Assembly: GCF_030687395.1 (NCBI RefSeq)
Contig: NZ_CP117430.1
Coordinates: 5,394,001-5,458,000 of the forward strand
Source: Pseudomonas wuhanensis
GTDB lineage: Bacteria; Pseudomonadota; Gammaproteobacteria; Pseudomonadales; Pseudomonadaceae
DNA length: 64,000 nucleotides
Reading direction: 5' to 3'
In this document: in pieces, positions 19,645 to 27,982 of the stretch
How positions within the stretch are numbered: the first letter of the stretch is position 1
Layout of the letters: every line of letters starts with the position of its first letter
The notes under the pieces: generated by a model
The model's input: only the letters and a program-made list of their open reading frames with translations
Databases searched by the model: none
What the model was told of the DNA's origin: nothing
Made by a program: the position numbers and the translations under genes

Positions 19645-21069
19645 ATGCAAACCAAACTCTTGATCAACGGCCAACTCGTCAACGGTGACGGGCCCGCCCA
19701 AGCCGTGTTCAACCCGGCCCTCGGTCGTGTGCTGGTCGAAATTAATGAAGCCAGCGAAGCCCAGATCGACGCCGCCGTGCGGGCCGCCGACAACGCCTTC
19801 GAAGCCTGGTCGCAAACCACACCGAAAGAACGCTCATTGCTGCTGCTCAAACTCGCCGACCTCATCGAAGCCCATGGCGAAGAGCTGGCCAAACTGGAGT
19901 CGGACAACTGCGGCAAACCCTACAGCGCTGCGCTGAACGATGAGATCCCGGCGATTGCCGACGTATTCCGTTTCTTCGCCGGCGCCAACCGCTGCATGAG
20001 CGGTGCGCTGGGAGGGGAATACCTGCCCGGCCACACCTCGATGATCCGCCGCGACCCGGTGGGCGTGATCGCCTCCATCGCGCCGTGGAACTACCCGCTG
20101 ATGATGGTTGCCTGGAAAATCGCCCCGGCCCTGGCCGCCGGTAATACCGTGGTGCTCAAACCGTCGGAACAAACCCCGCTGACCGCCCTGCGCCTGGCAG
20201 AACTGGCGTCGGAAATTTTCCCGGCGGGTGTGCTTAACCTGGTATTCGGTCGTGGTCCTACGGTTGGCAGCCCACTGGTCACACATCCGAAAGTGCGCAT
20301 GGTGTCGCTGACCGGCTCGATCGCCACTGGCTCGAACATCATTTCCAGCACCGCCGGCAACGTCAAACGCATGCACATGGAACTGGGCGGCAAGGCGCCG
20401 GTGATCATCTTCGACGATGCCGACATCGATGCCGCCGTTGAAGGCATTCGCACCTTCGGTTTCTACAACGCCGGCCAGGACTGCACCGCCGCCTGCCGCA
20501 TTTACGCGCAAGCAGGTATCTACGACCAGTTCGTCAAAAAACTCGGTGCGGCAGTCAGCAGTATCAAATACGGCTTGCAGGACGATCCATCGACAGAGCT
20601 TGGCCCGCTGATCAGCGCACAACATCGCGACCGCGTGACGGGGTTGGTCGAGCGTGCAATGGCGCAGCCGCATATTCGTTTGATCACTGGCGGCAAAGCG
20701 GTGGAAGGCAATGGTTTCTTCTTTGAACCGACGGTGCTGGCCGACGTGCAACAGGACGACGAGATCGTGCGCCGCGAAGTCTTCGGGCCGGTAGTGTCGG
20801 TCACCAAGTTCACCGATGAGGTGCAAGTACTGGCCTGGGCCAACGACTCGGACTACGGCCTGGCGTCATCGGTCTGGACCACGGACGTCGGCCGCGCGCA
20901 TCGGCTGTCTGCACGTTTGCAGTACGGCTGCACCTGGGTAAATACCCACTTCATGCTGGTCAGCGAAATGCCGCATGGCGGTCAGAAATTGTCCGGCTAT
21001 GGGAAAGACATGTCGATGTATGGGCTGGAGGATTACACCGTTGTGCGGCATGTGATGTTCAAGCATTAA
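19645..21069 (+). CDS. patD: gamma-aminobutyraldehyde dehydrogenase (PatD/YdcW-like)
   Basis: This NAD-dependent aldehyde dehydrogenase oxidises 4-aminobutanal, made from putrescine, to GABA. Start ATG 19645 gives [16 protein letters not shown] and 474 residues, the length of E. coli PatD; the longer open frame from 19339 runs through REP sequence and is rejected. It shows the oxyanion Asn in [20 protein letters not shown], the general base Glu in MELGGKAP, and the nucleophile Cys in [11 protein letters not shown]. Position as the fifth gene after ydcSTUV mirrors E. coli and supports a role in polyamine catabolism. Confidence 0.93.
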   Translation: MQTKLLINGQLVNGDGPAQAVFNPALGRVLVEINEASEAQIDAAVRAADNAFEAWSQTTPKERSLLLLKLADLIEAHGEELAKLESDNCGKPYSAALNDEIPAIADVFRFFAGANRCMSGALGGEYLPGHTSMIRRDPVGVIASIAPWNYPLMMVAWKIAPALAAGNTVVLKPSEQTPLTALRLAELASEIFPAGVLNLVFGRGPTVGSPLVTHPKVRMVSLTGSIATGSNIISSTAGNVKRMHMELGGKAPVIIFDDADIDAAVEGIRTFGFYNAGQDCTAACRIYAQAGIYDQFVKKLGAAVSSIKYGLQDDPSTELGPLISAQHRDRVTGLVERAMAQPHIRLITGGKAVEGNGFFFEPTVLADVQQDDEIVRREVFGPVVSVTKFTDEVQVLAWANDSDYGLASSVWTTDVGRAHRLSARLQYGCTWVNTHFMLVSEMPHGGQKLSGYGKDMSMYGLEDYTVVRHVMFKH

Positions 21070-21072
21070 AAG

Positions 21073-21175
21073 CTTCGCGGGCAAGCCTTGCTCCTACAGG
21101 GATCGCGTCGTTTCATTGATCGACACAAAGCCTGTAGACGCGAGCGGTGCGGCGATCCGACTTGCCCGCGAATGG
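21073..21175. repeat. REP-derived sequence after patD
   Basis: CTTCGCGGGCAAGCCTTGCT (from 21074) and a degenerate inverted partner around 21140-21172 (GCGGCGATCCGACTTGCCCG). No gene is visible between 21070 and 21252. Confidence 0.6.
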
Positions 21176-21252
21176 CGTCACCACGAATTCAAGAAGGACA
21201 CCGGCAACGCGCACCGCCAGACCCCACGCAAAAAACCACCCATTGAGCCGAT

Positions 21253-21879
21253 CTAGATCGTCTGAGGCTTGGAGAGGGTTTCGAATTCATCCATCAGCAG
21301 ATGGATTTCGGTGCTGGGATTGGGTTCGCCGCTGATGGCGACGTCCTCAAGGATCTTGGGGGCCAAAGCTCTGGCTTTCTGAAAAGGCTCACCCAATAGC
21401 TGAGCAAAATAGTTAATGCCTTTGCCCTTCTGGTACTTATCCATGTTCGGCTTTTCTCTGAGGCTCTTGGCCACCAAGTCACCCGGAGAGTTTTTCCCAA
21501 CAGCTCTAAATGGCTTTCGATTGAAGCCGAAGTGCAAAAGAAGCCAAAACTCAAAACAGGGAAACGATGCTATGACTTTGATTTTCGGATGGGGTTTCGC
21601 CAGATCTATCGCTCTCTCAAAACATTGATGCGTATCGCGATCCAATGCACAAAACACTCTGTCGAAACGTTTCTGACGGGCAATGGCTCTTTCTACTATT
21701 CCGCTCGGGTGCGTGACACCGCAGTGGGCAATTTCTACCTGAGCTTTGGCGCGAAAATGAAAGGCGGCTTCCTCCAGATACCGTTTTCCTGACTTGCTAT
21801 CTTCACAGAGAACCAGCACTTGGGGCTGAGGCTTGAATCTTGATTTCTTCCGATCAAATGATTTTGTCGAGTGCACCAT
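21253..21879 (-). CDS. RloB-family protein (TOPRIM-like), partner of the ATPase upstream
   Basis: The 208-residue protein has an RloB-type core. An N-terminal strand with an acidic residue (QVLVLCEDSKSGKRYLEEAA), then FDRVFCALDRDTH with an Asp-x-Asp pair, FPCFEFWLLLHFG, and a C-terminal NPSTEIHLLMDEF. The Glu/DxD layout suggests a TOPRIM-like nuclease fold. RloA/RloB and AbiL-type pairs of an AAA ATPase with such a protein are found in restriction and abortive-infection loci, and PARIS and Gabija use similar pairings. It starts 3 bp after the ATPase stop, so the two form one operon. A phage-defence role is inferred. Confidence 0.72.
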   Translation of the reverse strand: MVHSTKSFDRKKSRFKPQPQVLVLCEDSKSGKRYLEEAAFHFRAKAQVEIAHCGVTHPSGIVERAIARQKRFDRVFCALDRDTHQCFERAIDLAKPHPKIKVIASFPCFEFWLLLHFGFNRKPFRAVGKNSPGDLVAKSLREKPNMDKYQKGKGINYFAQLLGEPFQKARALAPKILEDVAISGEPNPSTEIHLLMDEFETLSKPQTI

Positions 21880-21882
21880 TGG

Positions 21883-23134
21883 TCACCCCCGCCTGATCAG
21901 CGGCAAACCGCGGTAACGGCCTTCAAAGTAGCGCTTCTCGACATCCTCACCCTCTCGCCCTTCAAAATCCTGAATGGAAAAAACACTGGTTGCACCATTG
22001 GCATCGCGCTCAGTGATCCAGAACTGATCACGCCGCAGAATTTTTGCATTCATTAGATGAGTATCGTGTGTGGTAAATATCAGCTGAGTATCCAATCCGC
22101 TATCGAGATGTTTCCCGATCAGATCAGCAACGATTTCAGGATGGAGGCTGCTGTCCAACTCATCGACAGACAGTATTCCGCTTCCATCTGCGCGATTGAT
22201 CATGAACCAGGGCAGCCAAAAGCCAATCAGGTTTTTTGTGCCTCCGGACTCCTCTGAAAAATCAAACTCTGCTGTTCCCAAAAGACTTGTATGTGTCAGG
22301 GTTACTTTGTCTTTTTGGGCCGCCGCGAAGAATTCTTTAAGCGTGAGCTTTTTCTTAGTCGGAACAGCATCTGCATCCTCAGTATTGAGTTGAATAGCAG
22401 ACACTGGAATATCCACGGCCCTTAAGAACTCCTTTAAATCGACTGTGTAATCCGAGGCAATCTGCAAAAACCTGATGGAGGCAGCAGACAGCCCCATCAT
22501 ATTGTTCTGCTCAATGACAAGAAGACCGGTTTGAAACCAGGTAAACGGCGCTCGCAACTGAGTCAGTTCTTCGCTGCTGTTCGCAACGGCCTGCGAAATA
22601 AATAACACCTTCGGGCTCGTCAGACGCCGCCAGGCGTTGTGGACATCTTTCCCCCCCTCAAGACTTGAACCAAAAACATACTGCTCCCTCATCACCAAAA
22701 CGACGTTCATACAGCAGTGTTTCTTTCCCTTTGGGATAGGAGACCAGTTGTTCCTTGACTATCCGTTGCGAAGTAATGCGCAGGACAAACCGATATCGGA
22801 GCCCTTTTTGAATGAAGTTGTACTCAAAAAAACTGGGCTCGTTCTTGAGCTGCGGATCAAAACGAAACGGTGAAACCGGCAGCGGTTCATCATTTGAGGA
22901 TGGGGTCGTTGCGAGAAGGAGTCCCATGATCCCCATCGCCTGGATGAGGGAAGACTTACCGGACGCGTTTGGCCCGTAAATCGCCGCTACCTTCAACAAG
23001 TCCGGTAGTTTTTCGCCACTCACGGAAGGTTTGAATACATTGCGCTTTTTACTCAGGCGTGGGGTCGCAACCATGGACAGGGTTTGCGCCTCACGGAAGG
23101 AGCGATAATTGGAAACCGAAAATTCGATCAACAT
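21883..23134 (-). pseudogene. RloA/AbiL-like AAA-family ATPase, interrupted by a frameshift
   Basis: Two frames together make a normal SMC/ABC-like ATPase of about 415 residues. The first, from ATG 23134 (MLIEFSVSNYRSFREAQTLS; AGGA upstream), has Walker A YGPNASGKSSL and stops near 22667. The second, offset by one base, continues GGKDVHNAW and has Walker B-type LSVDELDSSLHPEIV and a TTHDTHLM switch. The break is at about 22665-22690, near a T5 run (coding strand TGTTTTTGG) and a G7 run; dropping one T restores VCFGSSLEGGK. This could be a disabling mutation, a sequencing error or a slippage site. It lies 3 bp upstream of the RloB-like gene. Confidence 0.75.
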
Positions 23135-23149
23135 GTAGAAATCCTGCAC

Positions 23150-23436
23150 TTAATTCCGGAAAGCAGAATAAATATAGGAAAAACCATTCATTTGGCGCTG
23201 TCTCCCTGCACCTCGTGCAAAAACAGGAAATTCCTACAGATGGGGCCTTCAAGTAAAGGCAACGATTCCTACAACAAGCGTCGCCAGAGTAGACTTGGCG
23301 CCGCGAGCACCTGAACGATAGTCTTCATCCCGTCGCTGCAAAATCAGCGACCCGGGGTCGAAGCCGGAACAATCAAAACGGTGCTTACACGCCCCCATAG
23401 AACTATGGCTATTTCATGCCTTCAGTTCTGCTTTAT
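23150..23436. promoter_or_regulatory. intergenic leader before the C4-type RNA, with a short stem-loop module
   Basis: No coding gene is visible. At 23332-23351 GTCGCTG and CAGCGAC form a 7-bp stem around CAAAAT; a close match stands at the same distance before the second C4-type RNA in the window (49916-49940). CAATCAAAACGG at 23370-23381 repeats the C4 target sequence found at 23549-23560. The promoter of the C4/bro unit should lie here, but I cannot assign it. Confidence 0.55.
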
Positions 23437-23514
23437 GGCGGGCCGTGTGGCGCGGGCCTTCCGGCTTCCGTTTTGATTGGAAGTGTCCCGACTTCGAACG
23501 CCACTCGGTTCGCC
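23437..23514 (+). ncRNA. C4-type antisense RNA (phage immunity), locus 1
   Basis: The 78-nt stretch folds on a 16-bp closing stem with one mismatch (GGCGGGCCGTGTGGCG at 23437-23452 with CGCCACTCGGTTCGCC at 23499-23514). Inside is a hairpin CTTCC...GGAAG at 23465-23483 presenting the loop GTTTTGATT. Size and architecture match C4 RNAs of phages P1, P7 and P4. Bases 23465-23480 are perfectly complementary to 23548-23563, which includes the GGAAG ribosome site of the next ORF. A second complementarity pairs CGCCACC (23511-23517) with GGTGGCG (23535-23541). Order and polarity of both pairings fit the P1 a/b model. By analogy it blocks leader translation and so antirepressor synthesis. Confidence 0.85.
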
Positions 23515-23534
23515 ACCCAATCTGTCGAAGGGTT

Positions 23535-23563
23535 GGTGGCGACTTTCCCAATCAAAACGGAAG
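23535..23563 (+). promoter_or_regulatory. target of the C4-type RNA over the leader ribosome-binding site
   Basis: Two segments, GGTGGCG (23535-23541) and CCAATCAAAACGGAAG (23548-23563), are complementary to the upstream C4-type RNA. The second ends with the GGAAG that lies 8 nt before ATG 23572, so pairing would hide the ribosome site. Confidence 0.8.
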
Positions 23564-23571
23564 TCACCTTA

Positions 23572-23637
23572 ATGTCTAAGCAGGCTCGAAATTCGTCCAG
23601 AACAGCCTTATGCCGTCTTCTGGGAGGCAGGTCATGA
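23572..23637 (+). CDS. 21-residue leader ORF, icd-like, coupled to the antirepressor
   Basis: The short ORF MSKQARNSSRTALCRLLGGR-Ser has GGAAG 8 nt upstream and ends in TGA overlapping the next ATG as ATGA. In phage P1 the equivalent icd ORF must be translated for the antirepressor to be made, and C4 RNA acts on icd. Position, overlap and antisense target all fit such a role here; the peptide itself shows no known motif. Too short for statistics, so its support is architectural. Confidence 0.6.
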   Translation: MSKQARNSSRTALCRLLGGRS

Positions 23638-24113
23638 CCCATCCTCATTTCATCCCTACCGTCTTCACCCGTCACAACCGATTCCTCCACGCCATCATGC
23701 AAGCTAACCAAGCCTGGTTCTGCGTCCAAGACCTTGGTCGCTTAATGGGCCGACCGCTGGACCAACGACTCACCCTGAAGCTCGATCCTGATCAACGCCA
23801 ATATGTCTGGCTGCTGAAGAACGGCAAAACGGTCGAATCACTGATGGTCAGCGAATCAGGGATGTACGCCCTGCTCGTTCACCATTTCGTCCCGGAAAAC
23901 CGAAACCTGCGCCAGTGGCTGAGCAATGAGGTCATGCCAATGTTGCGTGATTCGAACGCGGTATCGGTGGGAAACATCCCGAGCCTGAGTTCGTTGCAGT
24001 GGGCTGGGATCTCTGTGCCGCTTCTGCATTGGCAGCATCAAGCCTGGATCAAATGGCGGGACATGCCTGACCTGATGCAGGCACAACGGCCATTCACGAT
24101 TTGTAGCCGTTGA
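23634..24113 (+). CDS. BRO-N domain phage antirepressor-like protein
   Basis: ATG 23634 has GGGAGG 6 nt upstream and overlaps the leader stop by 4 bp; the product is 159 residues. The BRO-N (Bro/Ant) domain covers most of it: VFTRHNRFLHAIMQANQAWF, CVQDLGRLMGRP, LMVSESGMYALLVHHFVPEN and LRQWLSNEVMPMLRDSN, a typical run of the family. The C-terminal tail has no second domain, so it is shorter than full antirepressors with a KilA or ANT C-terminus. In phages such proteins neutralise the repressor. No repressor gene is present nearby except a short repressor-tail-like ORF, so this is probably a prophage remnant or a domesticated regulator. Confidence 0.85.
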   Translation: MTHPHFIPTVFTRHNRFLHAIMQANQAWFCVQDLGRLMGRPLDQRLTLKLDPDQRQYVWLLKNGKTVESLMVSESGMYALLVHHFVPENRNLRQWLSNEVMPMLRDSNAVSVGNIPSLSSLQWAGISVPLLHWQHQAWIKWRDMPDLMQAQRPFTICSR

Positions 24114-24121
24114 CCTGATGC

Positions 24122-24160
24122 ACAAAGGGACGGACTTCTACAGTCCGTCCCTTTGGTTTT
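24122..24160 (+). terminator. strong intrinsic terminator after the BRO-N gene
   Basis: AAAGGGACGGACT and AGTCCGTCCCTTT form a 13-bp stem around TCTAC, followed by GGTTTT. It also faces the converging small gene. Confidence 0.9.
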
Positions 24161-24178
24161 CCACTCAATCTCCTACCG

Positions 24179-24364
24179 TTAAAACCGCGAAACACTCCGC
24201 ATCGCATCCACCAGATATCGCATTGCAATCCGGTCACTCTCCGACAGCTCACGATACCGCTCCACCAACTTTAACTCCTCCGAACTGAGCCGACGCCTTC
24301 GCCGACCGGTGGCCAGGCAGGGGAAGATTCCTAATATTTCAGTGATGCCTTGTACTTTCGACAT
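24179..24364 (-). CDS. 61-residue protein resembling the C-terminal tail of phage-type repressors
   Basis: ATG 24364 (MSKVQGITEILGIFPCLATG) has AAGGA about 8 nt upstream. After an arginine cluster (GRRRRRLSS) comes a helical stretch EELKLVERYRELSESDRIAM, followed by RYLVDAMRSVSRF. That stretch is like the tail that follows the helix-turn-helix in many Cro/CI-like regulators. There is no DNA-binding domain in the ORF, so it may be a remnant or a small modulator. It converges on the BRO-N gene across a shared terminator. Confidence 0.5.
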   Translation of the reverse strand: MSKVQGITEILGIFPCLATGRRRRRLSSEELKLVERYRELSESDRIAMRYLVDAMRSVSRF

Positions 24365-24774
24365 GGACGATGTCCTTCTATATGTCAGAGAAAACTTCAA
24401 AACCGCATCGCCCTATCACTTTCAGCGGCCGCCTTGTGGCTGCTGAACCCACCGGCCTGAAGGGCCGAAACCGGTCATGCCTCATAGAATAGAAATTAAA
24501 TCGGCGCTGAAAAGCGTTTTTAGAGTAATTAGTCGAAAAAAGCAGATATGCCCTATAAATCAGAAAGTGCTGTGAGAAACGTTACCTGAAATGTCTTGTT
24601 TCATTGCCGCACTATCGCTGTGCCATCAATCATTTTTGCTCTGCAACCGAACGGTTTAAGCTATTTGGCATCTCTTTAAGGTCCGTTGCGTTTGGCCAAG
24701 GCATGTCCGAACCGTTATTTCTGATCCAGCACGTGCCAGGAACGGCGCGGGATTGTTCACGACAGGTTGTACTT
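24365..24774. other. intergenic region upstream of opgD
   Basis: 410 bp, AT-richer than the surrounding core. It has a hairpin-rich stretch near 24420-24475 (GGCCGCCTTGTGGCTGCTG; ACCGGCCTGAAGGGCCG) and no ORF with coding character. The opgD frame remains open back to 24604 but without family-like sequence. The opgD promoter should lie here; I cannot place it. Confidence 0.4.
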
Positions 24775-26400
24775 ATGCACCGCAGGAATTTGCTCAAAGC
24801 CTCCATGGCCATCGCGGCTTACACTGGTCTCTCGGCCACCGGTCTGTTGGCCGCGAACGCCTGGGCTGGTAGCGGCGCCGCCGATGGAGACGCCGTGGCG
24901 TTCGACTTCGAAGCGCTGAAGAGCCAGGCCAAACAGCTCGCCGGCAAGCCTTATCAGGACACCAAACAGGTGCTGCCGCCGACGCTGGCGACCATGTCGC
25001 CGCAGAACTTCAACGCGATCCGCTACGACGGTAATCACTCGCTGTGGAAGGACTTGAAAGGCCAACTGGACGTGCAGTTTTTCCACGTCGGCATGGGTTT
25101 CAAGCAACCGGTGCGCATGTACAGCGTCGATCCCAAGACTCGACTGGCGCGCGAGGTGCATTTCCGCCCGTCGCTGTTCAACTATGAAAAAACCACCGTC
25201 GACACTAAACAGCTCAAAGGCGATCTGGGTTTCTCCGGATTCAAGCTGTTCAAGGCTCCGGAGCTGGATCGGCATGACGTATTGTCCTTCCTCGGCGCCA
25301 GCTATTTCCGCGCGGTAGATGCCACCGGCCAATACGGTTTGTCGGCCCGCGGATTGGCGATCGATACGTATGCCAAGAAGCGCGAAGAATTCCCGGACTT
25401 CACCAAGTTCTGGTTCGAGACCCCGGACAAGGACAGCACCCGTTTCTTGGTGTACGCCCTGCTCGATTCACCGAGCGCCACCGGCGCCTACCGTTTTGAT
25501 ATCGATTGCCAGGCCGAGCGTGTGGTGATGGAAGTTGACGCCCACGTCAATGCCCGCACCGCCATCGAGCAACTGGGCATCGCGCCGATGACCAGCATGT
25601 TCAGCTGCGGCACCCATGAACGGCGCATGTGCGACACCATTCACCCGCAAATCCACGACTCCGATCGCCTGGCGATGTGGCGCGGCAATGGCGAATGGAT
25701 CTGCCGCCCGCTGAATAACCCGGCCACCCTGCAATTCAATGCCTTTGCCGACACCGACCCGAAAGGATTTGGTCTGGTGCAGACCGATCACGAGTTCGCC
25801 AGTTATCAGGACACCGTCGACTGGTACAGCAAGCGCCCGAGCCTGTGGGTAGAACCTACAACCGCATGGGGCGAAGGCTCTATCGATTTGCTGGAAATTC
25901 CTACAACCGGCGAAACGCTGGATAACATCGTCGCCTTCTGGACGCCGAAAAAACCGGTCGCGGCCGGGGACTCCCTCAACTACGGCTACAAGCTCTATTG
26001 GAGCGCTCTGCCACCGGTGAGCACGCCGCTGGCGCGGGTCCACGCGACCCGTTCGGGCATGGGTGGCTTCATTGAAGGCTGGGCCCCGGGCGAGCATTAC
26101 CCAGAGGTCTGGGCGCGACGCTTTGCCGTGGACTTCACGGGCGGCGGTCTGGACCGCTTGCCCGAAGGCGCGGGGATCGAGCCGGTGGTGACCTGCTCTA
26201 ACGGCCAGGTGAAGGACTTCAACGTATTGGTGCTCGATGACATCAAGGGCTACCGCATTACTTTTGACTGGTACCCGACCAATGACAGCGTGGCTCCGGT
26301 GGAGCTGCGGTTGTTCATTCGCACCAATGACCGGACGTTGAGTGAAACCTGGTTGTACCAGTATTTCCCGCCTGCGCCTGATAAGCGTAAGTACACCTGA
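24775..26400 (+). CDS. opgD: glucans biosynthesis protein D (OpgD/MdoD)
   Basis: A periplasmic protein of osmoregulated periplasmic glucan synthesis that shapes the glucan backbone after OpgG/OpgH. ATG 24775 starts [20 protein letters not shown], a twin-arginine signal, so it should be exported folded by Tat; the product is 541 residues, the usual length. The MdoG-type beta-sandwich core is evident ([55 protein letters not shown]). It stands alone between accessory DNA and a convergent OYE gene. Confidence 0.93.
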   Translation: MHRRNLLKASMAIAAYTGLSATGLLAANAWAGSGAADGDAVAFDFEALKSQAKQLAGKPYQDTKQVLPPTLATMSPQNFNAIRYDGNHSLWKDLKGQLDVQFFHVGMGFKQPVRMYSVDPKTRLAREVHFRPSLFNYEKTTVDTKQLKGDLGFSGFKLFKAPELDRHDVLSFLGASYFRAVDATGQYGLSARGLAIDTYAKKREEFPDFTKFWFETPDKDSTRFLVYALLDSPSATGAYRFDIDCQAERVVMEVDAHVNARTAIEQLGIAPMTSMFSCGTHERRMCDTIHPQIHDSDRLAMWRGNGEWICRPLNNPATLQFNAFADTDPKGFGLVQTDHEFASYQDTVDWYSKRPSLWVEPTTAWGEGSIDLLEIPTTGETLDNIVAFWTPKKPVAAGDSLNYGYKLYWSALPPVSTPLARVHATRSGMGGFIEGWAPGEHYPEVWARRFAVDFTGGGLDRLPEGAGIEPVVTCSNGQVKDFNVLVLDDIKGYRITFDWYPTNDSVAPVELRLFIRTNDRTLSETWLYQYFPPAPDKRKYT

Positions 26401-26424
26401 CGGTAAGTGGGCGCCTGAACCGGC

Positions 26425-26526
26425 CCCTTCGCGGGCAAGCCCGCTCCCACAGTGATGGGGTTGTTCACAAAATTTGTGTACGCCGCCGATCCTTGTGGGA
26501 GCGGGCTTGCCCGCGAAGGCGGCAGG
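26425..26526. repeat. REP pair downstream of opgD
   Basis: CTTCGCGGGCAAGCCCGCTC near 26427 and its inverse GAGCGGGCTTGCCCGCGAAG ending near 26518. Confidence 0.85.
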
Positions 26527-26557
26527 ACAGCCGACAAACCTCTCGACACAAAAATGC

Positions 26558-26590
26558 AAAAGCCCCGGTCAACACGACCGGGGCTTTTTT
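26558..26590. terminator. bidirectional terminator between opgD and the OYE gene
   Basis: AAAAGCCCCGGTC and GACCGGGGCTTTT form a 13-bp stem around AACAC, with A and T runs on both sides, serving both converging genes. Confidence 0.9.
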
Positions 26591-26606
26591 GGTTTTACAG
26601 CCGCAT

Positions 26607-27713
26607 TCAATCACGCAAATCCGATTCATGAATCGGCTGGTCACGATGGGTAGCCCGATGATATTGCGCCGGCCAAATAGCTTTGTGCCCGCCCAGATCG
26701 TCATCGGCATGCAGCGGCCAGTACGGATCACGCAACAACTCCCGGGCGAGGAAGATGATGTCGGCCTGACAGGTACGCAGAATGTGTTCGGCCTGAGCCG
26801 GTTCGGTGATCATTCCTACGGTGCCGGTGGCAATACCTGACTCCTTGCGTACACGCTCGGCAAAACGGGTCTGGTAACCGGGGCCTGTAGGAATCTCGGC
26901 GTTTACCGCCGTACCGCCCGATGAGACATCGATCAGGTCCACGCCCAGGTCTTTGAGGCGCCGCGCCAACTCTACAGTTTCATCCGGGTTCCAGCCGTCC
27001 TCCACCCAATCGGTGGCCGACACCCGCACAAACACCGGTAATTCTTCAGGCCACACCGCACGCACCGCTTCGGTGACTTGCAGCACCAGCCGAATCCGAT
27101 TCTCGAACGAACCGCCGTACTGATCGCGCCGCTGATTGCTCAGAGGCGAAAGAAATTGGTGCAACAGGTAACCATGGGCGGCGTGTACTTCGACCACTTT
27201 GAAACCGGCGGTCAGTGCCCGTTGGGCCGAATCGACGAAGGCCTGGATAATGTCAGCGATTTCGCCTTCATCGAGCTGCTTCGGTGGTGTGTGCTGAGGG
27301 TCGAAAGCAATCGGCGAAGGGCCAACCGGGATCCAGCCGCCATCTTCCGGCTTGATGCTGCCATGCTTGCCGAGCCACGGCCGATGCGTGCTGGCCTTAC
27401 GCCCGGCGTGGGCCAACTGGATGCCGGCAACGGCGCCTTGGGCAGCAATAAAGCGCGTAATACGCTGCAAGGATTCGATCTGTTGATCATTCCAAAGGCC
27501 GAGGTCCTGGGCAGTGATGCGCCCATCGGCGGTGACCGCCGTGGCTTCGGTGAATACCAGTCCAGCGCCGCCGATGGCGCGGCTACCGAGATGGACCAGA
27601 TGCCAGTCATTGGCCAGCCCATCGACGCTGGAGTACTGGCACATCGGTGACACCGCAATGCGGTTAAGCAGGGTCAATTGACGAAGGGTATAGGGTTCAA
27701 GCAGCAGACTCAT
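26607..27713 (-). CDS. old yellow enzyme, NADH:flavin oxidoreductase (YqjM/XenA-like class)
   Basis: An FMN-dependent ene-reductase of 368 residues acting on alpha,beta-unsaturated carbonyls; the physiological substrate is unknown. It has the YqjM-class FMN-sensing Cys and Tyr in SPMCQYSSVDG, the substrate-binding His pair in VVEVHAAHGYLLHQFLSP, and the FMN-phosphate region near the end (LARELLRDPYWPLHADDDLG). It could be named namA or xenA-like, but I leave the symbol empty because several paralogues exist in Pseudomonas. It is a monocistronic-looking unit with its own terminator. Confidence 0.88.
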   Translation of the reverse strand: MSLLLEPYTLRQLTLLNRIAVSPMCQYSSVDGLANDWHLVHLGSRAIGGAGLVFTEATAVTADGRITAQDLGLWNDQQIESLQRITRFIAAQGAVAGIQLAHAGRKASTHRPWLGKHGSIKPEDGGWIPVGPSPIAFDPQHTPPKQLDEGEIADIIQAFVDSAQRALTAGFKVVEVHAAHGYLLHQFLSPLSNQRRDQYGGSFENRIRLVLQVTEAVRAVWPEELPVFVRVSATDWVEDGWNPDETVELARRLKDLGVDLIDVSSGGTAVNAEIPTGPGYQTRFAERVRKESGIATGTVGMITEPAQAEHILRTCQADIIFLARELLRDPYWPLHADDDLGGHKAIWPAQYHRATHRDQPIHESDLRD

Positions 27714-27912
27714 GGGGCACCTCTCGAATCAGTGGGCAGGCTCCAGGGTTCTGTTTGAATAGTCGACGAGTGACAGGAAAAAGGTGCAGCACCCGCCCCC
27801 GCGGGCAAAAAATTCGACAAAACGTCACAAGGATAATCAAGCAGTGCTTAGAGCCTAGTCGACATCGGCAGATCAGGGAGGGTTCCGAGAGATTCGGTGT
27901 GAGGGAAATCGC

Positions 27913-27982
27913 TTTCGCGGGCAAGCCCGCTCCCACAGGGTTGGCGCAAATCCTGTGGGAGCGAGGCTTGCCCGCGAAGGCC
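27913..27982. repeat. REP pair between recJ and the OYE gene
   Basis: TTTCGCGGGCAAGCCCGCTC near 27913 and its inverse GAGCGAGGCTTGCCCGCGAA ending near 27978, directly after the recJ stop. The rest of the 270-bp gap holds nothing assignable. Confidence 0.85.
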
